The notes: generated from the sequence alone by a model not told the origin. Shown: positions 32,187 through 40,614, numbered from the stretch's first letter. The stretch: 64,000 nt of DNA from Nocardia aurantia (GCF_009604425.1 NZ_WEGI01000013.1:62001-126000), one strand, 5' to 3'. Numbers and translations are program-made.

Positions 32187-32795
32187 ATGTCCGGCGATTC
32201 TGCTATGAACGACTATCGCGACCCGGACTCCGACTGGTGGGCGTTGCGGCAGCTGGCCCGCCGGCATGCCGGATATTTCACCACCCGCCTGGTCTGGCGC
32301 ACCCGGTGCGAGGCCCGGATCCGCACCGGACTCGACGACGGCTCGGTGATCCGGGTCGGGGTGGGCCTGCTGCGGATGACGGAGTGGCCACCGGGCCCGC
32401 TGGACGAGTACGCGATGTGGTCGGCGTGGTTCGACGGCGCGGCCGCGGTCTCCCATCACAGTGCCGCCGAACTGCACGGCCTGGGCCGGTTGCGACCGCG
32501 ATTCGTGCACATGTCGGCCGGCGACGGGCGGTTGCCCAGCGCGCCGGGGCTGGTGGTGCTGCGCCGCGCGCTGGAGGGCCGGGACGTGGAATCCGCGGGC
32601 ACCTTCCTGGTCACCACTCCGGTGCGGACCGTGCTCGACCTCGCCGAGGCGGGTATCGGGCAGGACGCGCTGACCGAGGTGGTCGCCGACGCCCTCGCGA
32701 TCCGCCGTTGCGCCGGCGCCGAGATCCGGCACGCGGCCGCGATCCTGCCGCCGCAGACGGCCGCGCGATTACGCCGGGCCCTGGCGCGGGCCTGA
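32187..32795 (+). CDS. AbiEi-like (type IV antitoxin) domain protein, without a visible toxin partner
   Basis: A 202-residue protein. Residues 17-60 form a winged-helix-like start (WWALRQLARRHAGYFTTRLVWRTRCEARIRTGLDDGSVIRVGVGLLRM), and the rest follows the AbiEi_4/DUF559-neighbour pattern (AAVSHHSAAELHGL, TPVRTVLDLAEAG, LTEVVADALA). Proteins of this kind are antitoxins or simple regulators. No AbiEii-like nucleotidyltransferase lies next to it; the following gene is a convergent methyltransferase whose 3' end overlaps this one by about 27 bases. It may be an orphan regulator. Confidence 0.65.
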   Translation: MSGDSAMNDYRDPDSDWWALRQLARRHAGYFTTRLVWRTRCEARIRTGLDDGSVIRVGVGLLRMTEWPPGPLDEYAMWSAWFDGAAAVSHHSAAELHGLGRLRPRFVHMSAGDGRLPSAPGLVVLRRALEGRDVESAGTFLVTTPVRTVLDLAEAGIGQDALTEVVADALAIRRCAGAEIRHAAAILPPQTAARLRRALARA

Positions 32796-33626
32796 CGACG
32801 GGTTCGGCGCCACCGCCGACCAGGGCACCGAGAGCACACAGTCGCGTAGTCGACGGCGATAGTTCCGTACCGGAAAGCCGTTCTCGCGCAACAGATCCGC
32901 GGCCGCCCGCCAGCGTTCCCGCGGCCCGTACGGGGCCAGCGGCGCGGCGCGGGCCCAGGCCCGGTCGGCGGCGGTGAGCAGCGCGTGCACCGGTTCGCCG
33001 GGAATGTTGCGGTGGATCAACGCCTTCGGCAGCCGCTCGGCCACATCGGAGGGGCGGTCCACCGTGAACGGGTCCCAGGCCAGCGTCAGCGACCGCGGAC
33101 CCGATCGATCCAGCAGCACCCAGGCGCAGCGGCGGCCCAGTTCGTCGCAGGTGCCGTCGACCAGCAGCCCGTCCGGGGCGAGGTTGCCGAGGACGGTGGC
33201 CCAGGCCCCGGCGACCGCCTCCTCCGGATACTGCCGCAGCACGTTGAACGCGCGCACCAGCATCGGGCGCAGCCCGGCCAGTTCGAATCCGCCGCGCGCG
33301 AACCGGACCCCGTCCCGGCCGGGCACCACCCGATCGGGGTCGATCTCCAGGCCGACCACCCGGACGTCGGGCCGCACCCGCCGCAACCGGGCCGCCAGTT
33401 CCAGCGTGGTCACCGGGCTGGCGCCGTAACCGAGGTCGACGACCAGCGGATCCGGCGCGCGTCGCAGCCGATCGGTCACCAGTTCGTCGTGGATCAGCCG
33501 GCGGTCGCTGCGGCGCAGCCGGTTCACCCCGGTGGTGCCGCGGGTGATGCTGCCGACCGGCTTGCGGCCGACGGCCCGGGCCGGGTCGGCGTCGTTCAGG
33601 AAAGGGGGTTGTGCTCGTCCAGCCAC
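32769..33626 (-). CDS. SAM-dependent methyltransferase-like protein
   Basis: About 285 residues. The SAM-binding motif is LVVDLGYGASPVTTLELAARL (about 50-70), with a second-strand acidic end in VVGLEIDPDRV. The start is not certain: GTG 33626 is chosen because GGAG lies eleven bases upstream, and it overlaps the end of the DUF2505 gene by 31 bases. The conserved-looking segment VGSITRGTTGVNRLRRSDR suggests translation begins before it. The substrate is unknown. It is probably co-transcribed with the DUF2505 gene upstream, and its 3' end overlaps the convergent AbiEi-like gene. Confidence 0.65.
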   Translation of the reverse strand: MAGRAQPPFLNDADPARAVGRKPVGSITRGTTGVNRLRRSDRRLIHDELVTDRLRRAPDPLVVDLGYGASPVTTLELAARLRRVRPDVRVVGLEIDPDRVVPGRDGVRFARGGFELAGLRPMLVRAFNVLRQYPEEAVAGAWATVLGNLAPDGLLVDGTCDELGRRCAWVLLDRSGPRSLTLAWDPFTVDRPSDVAERLPKALIHRNIPGEPVHALLTAADRAWARAAPLAPYGPRERWRAAADLLRENGFPVRNYRRRLRDCVLSVPWSAVAPNPSSGPRQGPA

Positions 33627-34114
33627 TGCTTGGTGAACTCCGCTTCGGCTCGCAGCAGATCCACGAGACTGACCAGCATCAGCTGCTCCAGTCTGGCGCC
33701 CAGGAACGGGATCTGCACGGTGGCGATATTGGTGATCCGCAGCGTGCACCCGGTGTCGGTGGCGAACAGGTGCATGCTGCCGCCCAGGCCGCCCGGCGGA
33801 CCGGCCGGGATCTCCGCGACGTACTCACCGAACACCTCGGGCCCGAACGGGCCGTAGACCTCGCGCCGGGTGATCACCATGTCCCGCCGCAGGATCGACT
33901 GGGCCAGATCCGGCAGCATGACCCGCGGCAGCACCTGTTCCAGCACGACCGTCACCCCGCTGTCGCCCGCGTCGAGGGAGACCACCTCGTTGGGGGAGTA
34001 CTTGCGCATCTCCTCCATCCGCGCATCCCAGTAGGCGCGGTCCGACAGCAGCGCGTACACCTCTTTCGTGGTGCGCAGCGGGAAGCGGGCTGAGTAGTTC
34101 AGTCGGCGGGTCAT
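33596..34114 (-). CDS. DUF2505 protein, first of two
   Basis: A 172-residue SRPBCC-like protein of the DUF2505 family (RRLNYSARFPLRTTKEVYALLSDRAYWDARM). The fold is a ligand cavity of the Bet v1 type, but no ligand is known. TACCCT lies eight bases upstream of the ATG on its strand, fitting a leaderless start. A second DUF2505 gene lies 97 bases upstream in the same direction; the two look like an old duplication, since identity outside the N-terminal and C-terminal signatures is low. Confidence 0.8.
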   Translation of the reverse strand: MTRRLNYSARFPLRTTKEVYALLSDRAYWDARMEEMRKYSPNEVVSLDAGDSGVTVVLEQVLPRVMLPDLAQSILRRDMVITRREVYGPFGPEVFGEYVAEIPAGPPGGLGGSMHLFATDTGCTLRITNIATVQIPFLGARLEQLMLVSLVDLLRAEAEFTKQWLDEHNPLS

Positions 34115-34122
34115 GGGCGTTG

Positions 34123-34128
34123 AGGGTA
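34123..34128 (-). promoter_or_regulatory. Leaderless -10 element for the first DUF2505 gene
   Basis: On the minus strand TACCCT lies exactly eight bases before ATG 34114. Confidence 0.45.
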
Positions 34129-34211
34129 CTTGGTGTGACTCACGACTCTTCCGCCGCGGCCGTATTATGACCGCGTCGGCAATCCGGTTCCGGAGTGCCG
34201 GGTACGAGCGA

Positions 34212-34703
34212 TCAGTGCTGGGAGATCCAGGTATCGGTGAAGGTGGCCTCGGAAGCCAGTAGCTCCAGCAGCTTCTCGGCAACCACGGCCTCGATCTTCT
34301 TGCCGAACAACGGGACCGCGACATGCACCGAACCCTCGACGGTGGCGGTGGTGCCCGATCCGTTCTCGGTCAGGGTGACCGTGCCCTTCACCTCCGCGGG
34401 CGCGCCGTCCACGTGCGCCTCGAAGGTGCCGGTGTTCGAACCGGCGGTGTAGACCTCGGTGCGCGGGATGATCATGTCGCCGGGCCGCACCGACGTGATC
34501 GAGCCCGGCAGCTCCGACGCCGCGATGGTCTGCACCATCCGGACCGTCAGGACCTCACCGGTCAGTTCGAACGACTCGAGCCGGGCGCCGGGCCCGCCGA
34601 CCTCGGCGAGCCGGTCCTTCCAGTACTGCTCCGAGGCGATTGCCGCACGGACCACGTCGGCCGAATGCGAGTAGGTAGCGGTGTACGCCAGGGGTGTCGC
34701 CAT
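34212..34703 (-). CDS. DUF2505 protein, second copy
   Basis: A 163-residue DUF2505 protein (PLAYTATYSHSADVVRAAIASEQYWKDRL), counterpart of Rv0481c, divergent from murB as in M. tuberculosis. TAGCGT on its strand lies eight bases before ATG 34703. That hexamer shares its central TA with the murB -10 element. The function is unknown. Confidence 0.82.
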   Translation of the reverse strand: MATPLAYTATYSHSADVVRAAIASEQYWKDRLAEVGGPGARLESFELTGEVLTVRMVQTIAASELPGSITSVRPGDMIIPRTEVYTAGSNTGTFEAHVDGAPAEVKGTVTLTENGSGTTATVEGSVHVAVPLFGKKIEAVVAEKLLELLASEATFTDTWISQH

Positions 34704-34711
34704 GAGGCAAC

Positions 34712-34721
34712 ACGCTACCGT
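34712..34721. promoter_or_regulatory. Overlapping divergent -10 elements (DUF2505 and murB)
   Basis: ACGCTACCGT reads as TACCGT on the plus strand (34716-34721, eight bases before murB GTG 34730). It reads as TAGCGT on the minus strand (34717-34712, eight bases before DUF2505 ATG 34703). The two hexamers share the TA at 34716-34717, making a symmetric bidirectional promoter. Confidence 0.6.
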
Positions 34722-34729
34722 CTGTATTC

Positions 34730-35836
34730 GTGCGTACACATCAGGTGGTGTCGTTCCAGGACGTCAGCGCGTTGCTGTCGGCAACCGGTGCGCGGCTGCG
34801 CGATTCGGTGCCGCTGGCGGAGTTGACCACGCTCCGGGTGGGTGGTCCGGCGACGGTCGCCGAGTGCGCCACGACCGAGTCTCTGGTGGCGGCCGTCGGC
34901 GCCCTCGACGCGGCCGGAATCCCGGTGCTGCTGGTGGCCGGCGGCTCCAATCTGCTGATCGGCGACGGCGGATTCGGCGGGGTGGTGGTGCGCATCGCCA
35001 CCACCGAGGTGCGGATCGGCGACGATCACGTGCTGGCCGAGGCCGGGGCCGACTGGGACGCCGTGGTGGCCGCGACCGTCGCGGCCGGGCTCGGCGGCCT
35101 GGAATGCCTGTCCGGGATTCCGGGTTCCACGGGCGCGACGCCGGTGCAGAACGTCGGCGCCTACGGTGTCGAGGTCGAGCAGACCATCCGGCGGGTGCGG
35201 CTGCTGGACCGCGCCACCGGCGACATCCGCTGGGCCGAGCCCGCCGAACTCGGCTTCGGCTATCGCACCTCCGTGCTCAAGCACAGCTCGGCCGCGGTGG
35301 TGCTCGCGGTGGAATTCGCGCTGCGGGCCGACGGCGCCAGCGCGCCGCTGCGGTACGGCGAACTGGCTCGCGCGCTCGACGCCGCCGAAGGGGAGACCCG
35401 GCCGGCCGCCGATGTGCGGGCGGCGGTGCTGCGGCTGCGGGCGGGAAAGGGCATGGTCCTGGATCCGGCCGACCACGACACCTGGAGCGCGGGCTCGTTC
35501 TTCACCAACCCGGTGGTGCCACGATCTGCCGAGCAGCGGATTCTGGACGCGATTGCCGCATATGTGGGGGATGTCACAGTCCCGTCCTACCCCGCGCCGG
35601 ACGGTGTGAAGTTCTCCGCGGGCTGGTTGATCGAGCGCGCGGGCTTCGCGAAAGGCTTCCCCGGCCCCGACGCGCCCGCCCGGTTGTCCACCAAACACAC
35701 GCTGGCGCTGACCAATCGGGGCGCCGCCACCGCCGCCGATCTGGTCGAACTCGCCCGGACCGTCCGCGACGGAGTGGAGCGGCGCTTCGGCGTCCGGCTG
35801 GTGCCCGAACCGGTGACCGTCGGCGTTACAGTCTGA
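34730..35836 (+). CDS. murB: UDP-N-acetylenolpyruvoylglucosamine reductase
   Basis: A 368-residue FAD enzyme that reduces UDP-GlcNAc-enolpyruvate to UDP-MurNAc in peptidoglycan synthesis; counterpart of Rv0482. FAD-binding motifs are LRVGGPA (about 38), VAGGSNLLIGDGGF (about 72) and GLECLSGIPGSTGATPVQNVGAYG (about 122-145). The catalytic Ser lies in WSAGSFFTNPVV (about 260), and the late acid in KFSAGWLIERAGFKG-like KFSAGWLIE. The GTG start lies eight bases after a TACCGT -10, so the message is probably leaderless. Confidence 0.95.
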   Translation: MRTHQVVSFQDVSALLSATGARLRDSVPLAELTTLRVGGPATVAECATTESLVAAVGALDAAGIPVLLVAGGSNLLIGDGGFGGVVVRIATTEVRIGDDHVLAEAGADWDAVVAATVAAGLGGLECLSGIPGSTGATPVQNVGAYGVEVEQTIRRVRLLDRATGDIRWAEPAELGFGYRTSVLKHSSAAVVLAVEFALRADGASAPLRYGELARALDAAEGETRPAADVRAAVLRLRAGKGMVLDPADHDTWSAGSFFTNPVVPRSAEQRILDAIAAYVGDVTVPSYPAPDGVKFSAGWLIERAGFAKGFPGPDAPARLSTKHTLALTNRGAATAADLVELARTVRDGVERRFGVRLVPEPVTVGVTV

Positions 35837-35859
35837 GAGCGTGGTATTTGCCACGGTGT

Positions 35860-35883
35860 CGGCCGCCGGGGCCGGGATTTTTT
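35860..35883 (+). terminator. Intrinsic terminator after murB
   Basis: CGGCC, a 5-base loop and GGCCG form a small stem, followed three bases later by six T residues (35878-35883). This is one of the few T-run terminators in the window and lies between murB and the L,D-transpeptidase gene. Confidence 0.5.
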
Positions 35884-35901
35884 CGCGGTAGATTCGAGAA
35901 A

Positions 35902-37152
35902 ATGAACGCCCGAGCAGCTGTGAGTCGTCGTGCCCTGTTGATGGGGGCAGCCGGCGTCGCTACGGCCGCGGTGGCTGCGGCCTGCTCGAACGGTAAGTCG
36001 ACCCCCGGCACCGCCGCGCCCGCCACCACCGCCGGACCGACGGTCAAGGTCAAACTGGAGCCCGGTGACGGCAGCGCCAACATCAGCCCGGTCGCGCCGG
36101 TCACCGCCACCGTGTCCGAGGGGCACATCGACAAGATCGCGCTGACCAATGCCGCCGGTAAAGAGGTCACCGGCGAGCTGTCCGCGGATCGCACCAGCTA
36201 CAAGATCACCGAGCCGCTCGGCTACAACGCCTCCTATTCGTGGAACGGCAGCGCGGTCGGCACCGACGGGAAGTCGGTCTCGATCTCCGGCAAATTCACC
36301 ACGCTGGCGCCGAAGCAGTCCGTACCCGCGACCATCAACATCGGTGACGGCCAGGAGGTCGGCATCGCGGCGCCGCTGATCCTCCAGTTCAAGAGCCACG
36401 TCGTGAACAAGGCGGCGGTGGAGAAGGCCCTCACCGTCACCACCTCGCCGGAGACCGAGGGCGGCTGGGCCTGGCTGCCCGACGAGAACGGCGGCTCCCG
36501 CGCGCACTGGCGGCCGCACAACTACTGGCAGCCCGGCACCGCGGTGACCTTCGGGGCGAAGCTGTACGGACTCGACCTCGGCGACGGCGCCTACGGCTAC
36601 GGCGACCTCACCTCGCAGTTCAAGATCGGCCGCAGTCAGATCGTGAAGGGCATCGCCTCCAGCCACCGCGTGCAGGTCGTCCGGGACGGCGCGATCGTCT
36701 TCGATTTCGCGTGCAGCTACGGCGAGGGCAACGAGTCGCGCAACGTGACGCGCTCCGGCATCCACGTGGTGACGGAGAAGTACGAGGACTTCATGATGTC
36801 GAATCCGCCGTTCTACACCAATGTTCGCGAACGCTGGGCCGTACGCATCTCCAACAACGGCGAGTTCATCCACGCCAATCCGGAATCGGCGTCCGCGCAA
36901 GGTAATTCGAACGTCACCAACGGCTGCATCAACCTCAGCACCGAGGATGCGCAGAAGTTCTTCCCGACCGCGCTGTACGGCGACCCGGTCGAGGTGACCG
37001 GCACGTCGATCGCGCTGTCGGCCGCCGACGGCGACATCTACGACTGGACCATCGACTGGGACACCTGGAAGTCGTTGTCCGCCTTGCACGGTGAGCCGAG
37101 CGGGGCGGTGTCGGCGACCCCGCTGCCGCCGCAGGCCGTGGGCGGGCGCTAG
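35902..37152 (+). CDS. lprQ: L,D-transpeptidase lipoprotein (LprQ/LdtMt5-like)
   Basis: A 416-residue exported protein, counterpart of Rv0483. Residues 1-28 are a signal with RRALLMGAAG and a lipobox ending in AAAC, so it should be lipid-anchored. Two Ig-like domains (about 45-260) precede the YkuD catalytic domain, which ends with a C-terminal extension. The catalytic motif is NVTNGCINLS with Cys342; most relatives have SHGC, so the residue before Gly is Asn here instead of His. Such enzymes make 3-3 cross-links in peptidoglycan. The position after murB is conserved with mycobacteria. Confidence 0.9.
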   Translation: MNARAAVSRRALLMGAAGVATAAVAAACSNGKSTPGTAAPATTAGPTVKVKLEPGDGSANISPVAPVTATVSEGHIDKIALTNAAGKEVTGELSADRTSYKITEPLGYNASYSWNGSAVGTDGKSVSISGKFTTLAPKQSVPATINIGDGQEVGIAAPLILQFKSHVVNKAAVEKALTVTTSPETEGGWAWLPDENGGSRAHWRPHNYWQPGTAVTFGAKLYGLDLGDGAYGYGDLTSQFKIGRSQIVKGIASSHRVQVVRDGAIVFDFACSYGEGNESRNVTRSGIHVVTEKYEDFMMSNPPFYTNVRERWAVRISNNGEFIHANPESASAQGNSNVTNGCINLSTEDAQKFFPTALYGDPVEVTGTSIALSAADGDIYDWTIDWDTWKSLSALHGEPSGAVSATPLPPQAVGGR

Positions 37153-37216
37153 ATCCCGTTCCCCGGCTCGGATGCCGTTACGCCGTCGGCTCAGGGCGAT
37201 CGGTGGCGATCCGGGT

Positions 37217-38065
37217 TCAGCGAGGCGGGCCCGCCTCGATGCGGCGGACGGCCGTGTCGTATTCACCCGGGCCGGGGCGGAAGCCCTCGATCCACCAGGT
37301 GGCGCCGGCGGCCGCGATGGCGCCGACGGTGTCGCGGGCCGCGTCCGGCTCGGCATCGGGGGTGCGGCCGGTGATCACCACGTCGAACGGGGCGTCGCTG
37401 TCCCGTAGTTCGCCGACCGCCGCGACCAGGTCGGTGACCGCGGCGGGGGTGGGCCGCCACGAGCCGTCGGCGGGGTCGACCATCGTGGGGGCGACACCGT
37501 CCCAGCGAATCGCGCGGCGCAACGGCCGGCGGTTCGGCCAGTCGCAGCCGATCCAGATCGGTGGGCGGGGGTGTTGCACCGGGGTCGGGCGGAAGGCGAC
37601 GTCGGTGGCGGTCAGGTGTTCGCCGTGGAAGTCCACTCGCTCGCCGGACCAGAGTCCGGTGAGGACCGCCAGGCCCTCGTCCAGCCGGTCGGCGACCTCG
37701 CGTGGCCGGGTCGATTCACCCCAGGTGCCGAATTCGGCGGGCAGGGTGAATCCCAGGCCCGCGCCGAACACCAAGCGGCCCTCGGACATTCGGTCCAGGG
37801 TCGTCGTGCTGCGGGCCAGCGGGCCCGGCCGGTAGCGGGCGACGGGAGTGACCATGGGGCCGAACCGAATTCGCGTGGTGGACGCGGCGACCAGGGTCAG
37901 CAGCACCCAGGGGTCGGCCGTCTCGATCGGGCCGTAGGCGAAAACCACGTGGTCCCAGACGAAGAACCCGTCCCAGCCGGTGTCCTCCGCACGGCGGGCC
38001 AGATCGGCGACCCGCCGCGGATCGGTGAACTCGCCCAGGTTCGGCACGGACAATCCGAATCGCAC
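37217..38065 (-). CDS. LLM-class F420-dependent oxidoreductase
   Basis: A 282-residue luciferase-like monooxygenase-fold protein. It starts MRFGLSVPNLGEFTDPRRVADLARRAEDTGWDGFFVWDHV, the usual first strand and helix, with WDH as cofactor contact, followed by TTRIRFGPMVTPV and FGAGLGF. Actinobacterial members of this group generally use F420. The substrate is unknown. The GTG start lies seven bases after TAGCAT on the minus strand, fitting leaderless transcription. The gene is absent from the same position in M. tuberculosis as I recall it. Confidence 0.85.
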   Translation of the reverse strand: MRFGLSVPNLGEFTDPRRVADLARRAEDTGWDGFFVWDHVVFAYGPIETADPWVLLTLVAASTTRIRFGPMVTPVARYRPGPLARSTTTLDRMSEGRLVFGAGLGFTLPAEFGTWGESTRPREVADRLDEGLAVLTGLWSGERVDFHGEHLTATDVAFRPTPVQHPRPPIWIGCDWPNRRPLRRAIRWDGVAPTMVDPADGSWRPTPAAVTDLVAAVGELRDSDAPFDVVITGRTPDAEPDAARDTVGAIAAAGATWWIEGFRPGPGEYDTAVRRIEAGPPR

Positions 38066-38072
38066 GATTCGG

Positions 38073-38078
38073 ATGCTA
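38073..38078 (-). promoter_or_regulatory. Leaderless -10 element for the LLM oxidoreductase
   Basis: On the minus strand TAGCAT lies seven bases before GTG 38065. Confidence 0.45.
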
Positions 38079-38123
38079 CCGAGGTGAGGACGGAAAGAAC
38101 ACGCTCCGAACGGTTTTCGCCGG

Positions 38124-38858
38124 TCAGCCGCGGCGCGCGAACCGTCCGGCGCTCGCCTGGTCGCGCGGCTTGACGATGATCTGGTCGAGGTTCACCCGCG
38201 CCGGGCGGTCGGCCACGAAGCCGATGATCTCGGCGATGTCCTGCGCCACCAGCGGATCGATGCCCTGGTAGACCTTGGCGGCCCTCTCGGCGTCACCCTC
38301 GAACCGGACCAGCGAGAATTCGGTTTCGACCGCGCCCGGGGCGATTTCGGTCAACCGCACCGGTTGCCCCAACAGCTCGTCGCGCAGCGTGCGGTGCAGC
38401 ACGCCCTGCGCGTGCTTGGCGGAGGTGTAGCCGCCGCCGTTCTCGTAGGTGGTCAGCGCGGCGATCGAGGTGACGGTGACGATCAGGCCGTCGCCGGATG
38501 AGATCAGCTTCGGCAGCAGCGCCTTGGTGATCCGCAGCGTGCCGAGCACGTTGGTCTCCCACATCCAGCGCCAGTCGTCCAGGTCGGCCTCGGCGATCGG
38601 GGCCAGTCCGTGCGCGCCACCCGCGTTGTTGACCAGCACATCCACCCCGTCGACGGCCTCGGTGAAGGCGCGCACCGACTCGTCGTCGGTCACGTCCAGC
38701 GGCAGCGCCGTCGCGCCGATCTCGTCGGCGAGCCGCCGCAACCGGTCCTGCCGCCGGGCCCCGACGACGACGTGATAGCCCTGCGCGGCGAGCTGTCGTG
38801 CGGTGGCTTCCCCGATTCCGGAACTGGCGCCGGTGACGACGGCGGTGCGAGAGGTCAT
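38124..38858 (-). CDS. Short-chain dehydrogenase/reductase
   Basis: A 244-residue SDR, counterpart of Rv0484c. The cofactor motif is TGASSGIGEATARQL (about 10-24). NNAGGAHG (about 81) stands in for the NNAG motif, and the catalytic pair is YTSAKHAQG (Tyr and Lys, about 147-151), with Ser in VTSIAAL. It resembles the YdfG/3-hydroxy-acid dehydrogenase branch. The substrate is unknown. TAAGCT lies six bases before the ATG on its strand. Confidence 0.9.
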   Translation of the reverse strand: MTSRTAVVTGASSGIGEATARQLAAQGYHVVVGARRQDRLRRLADEIGATALPLDVTDDESVRAFTEAVDGVDVLVNNAGGAHGLAPIAEADLDDWRWMWETNVLGTLRITKALLPKLISSGDGLIVTVTSIAALTTYENGGGYTSAKHAQGVLHRTLRDELLGQPVRLTEIAPGAVETEFSLVRFEGDAERAAKVYQGIDPLVAQDIAEIIGFVADRPARVNLDQIIVKPRDQASAGRFARRG

Positions 38859-38864
38859 GCGCAG

Positions 38865-38870
38865 AGCTTA
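38865..38870 (-). promoter_or_regulatory. Leaderless -10 element for the SDR gene
   Basis: On the minus strand TAAGCT lies six bases before ATG 38858. Confidence 0.5.
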
Positions 38871-38929
38871 GGACCTGCGCGTCGCGGTCGGTCCGATCGG
38901 CGGCGGTGATCACCGCCACGACCGGCCGC

Positions 38930-38935
38930 TAGCCT
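38930..38935 (+). promoter_or_regulatory. Leaderless -10 element for an alpha/beta-hydrolase
   Basis: TAGCCT lies six bases before ATG 38942. No ribosome-binding site is seen. Confidence 0.5.
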
Positions 38936-38941
38936 GACCGC

Positions 38942-39772
38942 ATGTCGATTCGGGAAGTCGTGAGCGAGGACGGGACCGCGATCGTGTACCGGGTGACCGG
39001 TCCCGCGGACGGGCGGCCGCTGGTCCTGTTGCACGGGTGGTCGGGCAACCTGTCGTGCTGGGGCCGGGCCGCCGGCCTGCTGGCGGCCCGGTTCCGGGTG
39101 ATCGCGGTCGACCTGCGCGGCCACGGCTACTCCGGCGCTCCCGAGACCGGGTACGACGATCCGCGCAACTGGGCCGCCGACGTCGCGGCCGTGCTGGCCG
39201 GCGAGCGGATCGAGACCGGCGCGGTGCTGCTCGGCTGGTCCTACGGCGGCATCGTGCTCACCGACTATCTGGCGCGCTACGGCACCGGTTCGGTGGCGGG
39301 CGTCGTGTACTCCGGTTCGCAGGCCGGGATCGGGCGTGGGGTGCCGGGATCGGAGCCCGGGCCGGCGATGCGCAAGGCGATCCCGGATGTGTTCGAGGAG
39401 AGCGCCGGTAAGGCCATGCGCGGCTTCGCGGCGTTCGGCAACGCCAACACCGGCCCCGGCCGCGACAAGGGGCCCGACGCGCAGCGCCTGTTCGGCGGGA
39501 GCCTCTCGACGCCGCCCCACGTCCGCAAGGCCCTGATGTATCGCACCGTCGACAACACCGGCACGCTGCGGACTCTCGACATCCCGGTCCTGGTGTTGCA
39601 CGGCCTCGAGGACCCGGTGGTGCCCGTGGAGAACGGCCGCTACACCGCCGAGGCCGTGCCGGACTCGCGGACCTCGTTCTGGGCGGGCGCTCAGCACGGG
39701 CTGTTCATCGAGGATCCGGATCGCTTCGCCACCGAGGTCACCGAATTCGTCGACGGGCTGCCCGGTCGCTGA
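38942..39772 (+). CDS. Alpha/beta-hydrolase, haloperoxidase/esterase-like
   Basis: A 276-residue cytoplasmic hydrolase. The oxyanion loop is LLHGWSGNLSCW (about 30-41), the nucleophile elbow GWSYGGIV (about 100-107), the acid HGLEDPVVP (about 221) and the His AQHGLFIEDP (about 250). The GWSYGG elbow is common in non-haem chloroperoxidase-like esterases. The substrate is unknown. It is divergent from the SDR gene; both have leaderless-type promoters. Confidence 0.85.
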   Translation: MSIREVVSEDGTAIVYRVTGPADGRPLVLLHGWSGNLSCWGRAAGLLAARFRVIAVDLRGHGYSGAPETGYDDPRNWAADVAAVLAGERIETGAVLLGWSYGGIVLTDYLARYGTGSVAGVVYSGSQAGIGRGVPGSEPGPAMRKAIPDVFEESAGKAMRGFAAFGNANTGPGRDKGPDAQRLFGGSLSTPPHVRKALMYRTVDNTGTLRTLDIPVLVLHGLEDPVVPVENGRYTAEAVPDSRTSFWAGAQHGLFIEDPDRFATEVTEFVDGLPGR

Positions 39773-39882
39773 ATGCCCGGGCGCCGCCGATTTCCTCCGT
39801 TGTGGAGGATGGGTGCGGCAGCCTCGGGTGGCGATGCTGCGGCTGGCCGGGATGTGCCGCCGGCCGGGCGGGAGGTGGCGTC

Positions 39883-40614
39883 GTGCGGGAACCGTTGCGG
39901 ATCGCGGTGGCACAACCGGAGTGCGTCGCGCACGACGTGGCGGCGAATGTGCGGGCCCATGTGGCGGCCGTGCGGGCGGCACGGGCGCGGGTCGTCGTGT
40001 TTCCGGAATTGTCGCTGACCGGGTACGAACTCGACGCCGACGTGGTGCGGCCGGACGATCCGCGGCTGCTTCCGCTCGTCGCCGCCTGCGCCGATGTCGG
40101 GACGGTCGCTCTGGCCGGTGCGCCGGTGCCGGGGCCCGCGATCGGAGTGCTGGTGGTGGACGGAACCGGGGTGCGGGTCGGCTACCGCAAGGTGTACCTC
40201 GCCGATACCGAGGCCCGGCGGTTCCGGCCGGGCGTGCCTGCCGTGCTGGAGGTGGACGGGTGGCGGCTCGGCCTGGCGGTCTGCCGTGACACCAGGATCG
40301 CCGCGCACGCGGCCCGCACCGCCGCGCTGGGGATGGACGGGTATGTCGCCGGTGTGGTGCACGCCGATCACGAGGCCGGCCTGCACGTGGAGCGGGCCGC
40401 GCAGGTGGCCGCCGCGCACGGTGTCTGGGTGGCCGTCGCGGCGTTCGCGGGAGCGACCGGCGGCGGATTCGACCGGACCTGTGGCGGCTCCGGCCTCTGG
40501 TCGGCCGGTGGTGCGCCGCTGGCCGTGGCGGGGCCGGAGCCGAATGACCTGGCGTGCTTCACCTTTACCGATCCGCCGACCGGAAGCGATTCCGGTGCAG
40601 TCACTTCCGCGTGA
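39883..40614 (+). CDS. Carbon-nitrogen hydrolase (nitrilase superfamily)
   Basis: A 243-residue amidase-fold protein. GTG 39883 is chosen because GGGAGG lies seven bases upstream. The Glu-Lys-Cys triad is visible: Glu in VVFPELSLTGYE (about 40), Lys in GYRKVYLAD (about 104) and Cys in LAVCRDTR (about 134). It is shorter than most nitrilases. The residue after the catalytic Cys is Arg-Asp rather than the common Tyr-Asp. The substrate is unknown. It follows the hydrolase gene by 110 bases. Confidence 0.8.
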   Translation: MREPLRIAVAQPECVAHDVAANVRAHVAAVRAARARVVVFPELSLTGYELDADVVRPDDPRLLPLVAACADVGTVALAGAPVPGPAIGVLVVDGTGVRVGYRKVYLADTEARRFRPGVPAVLEVDGWRLGLAVCRDTRIAAHAARTAALGMDGYVAGVVHADHEAGLHVERAAQVAAAHGVWVAVAAFAGATGGGFDRTCGGSGLWSAGGAPLAVAGPEPNDLACFTFTDPPTGSDSGAVTSA

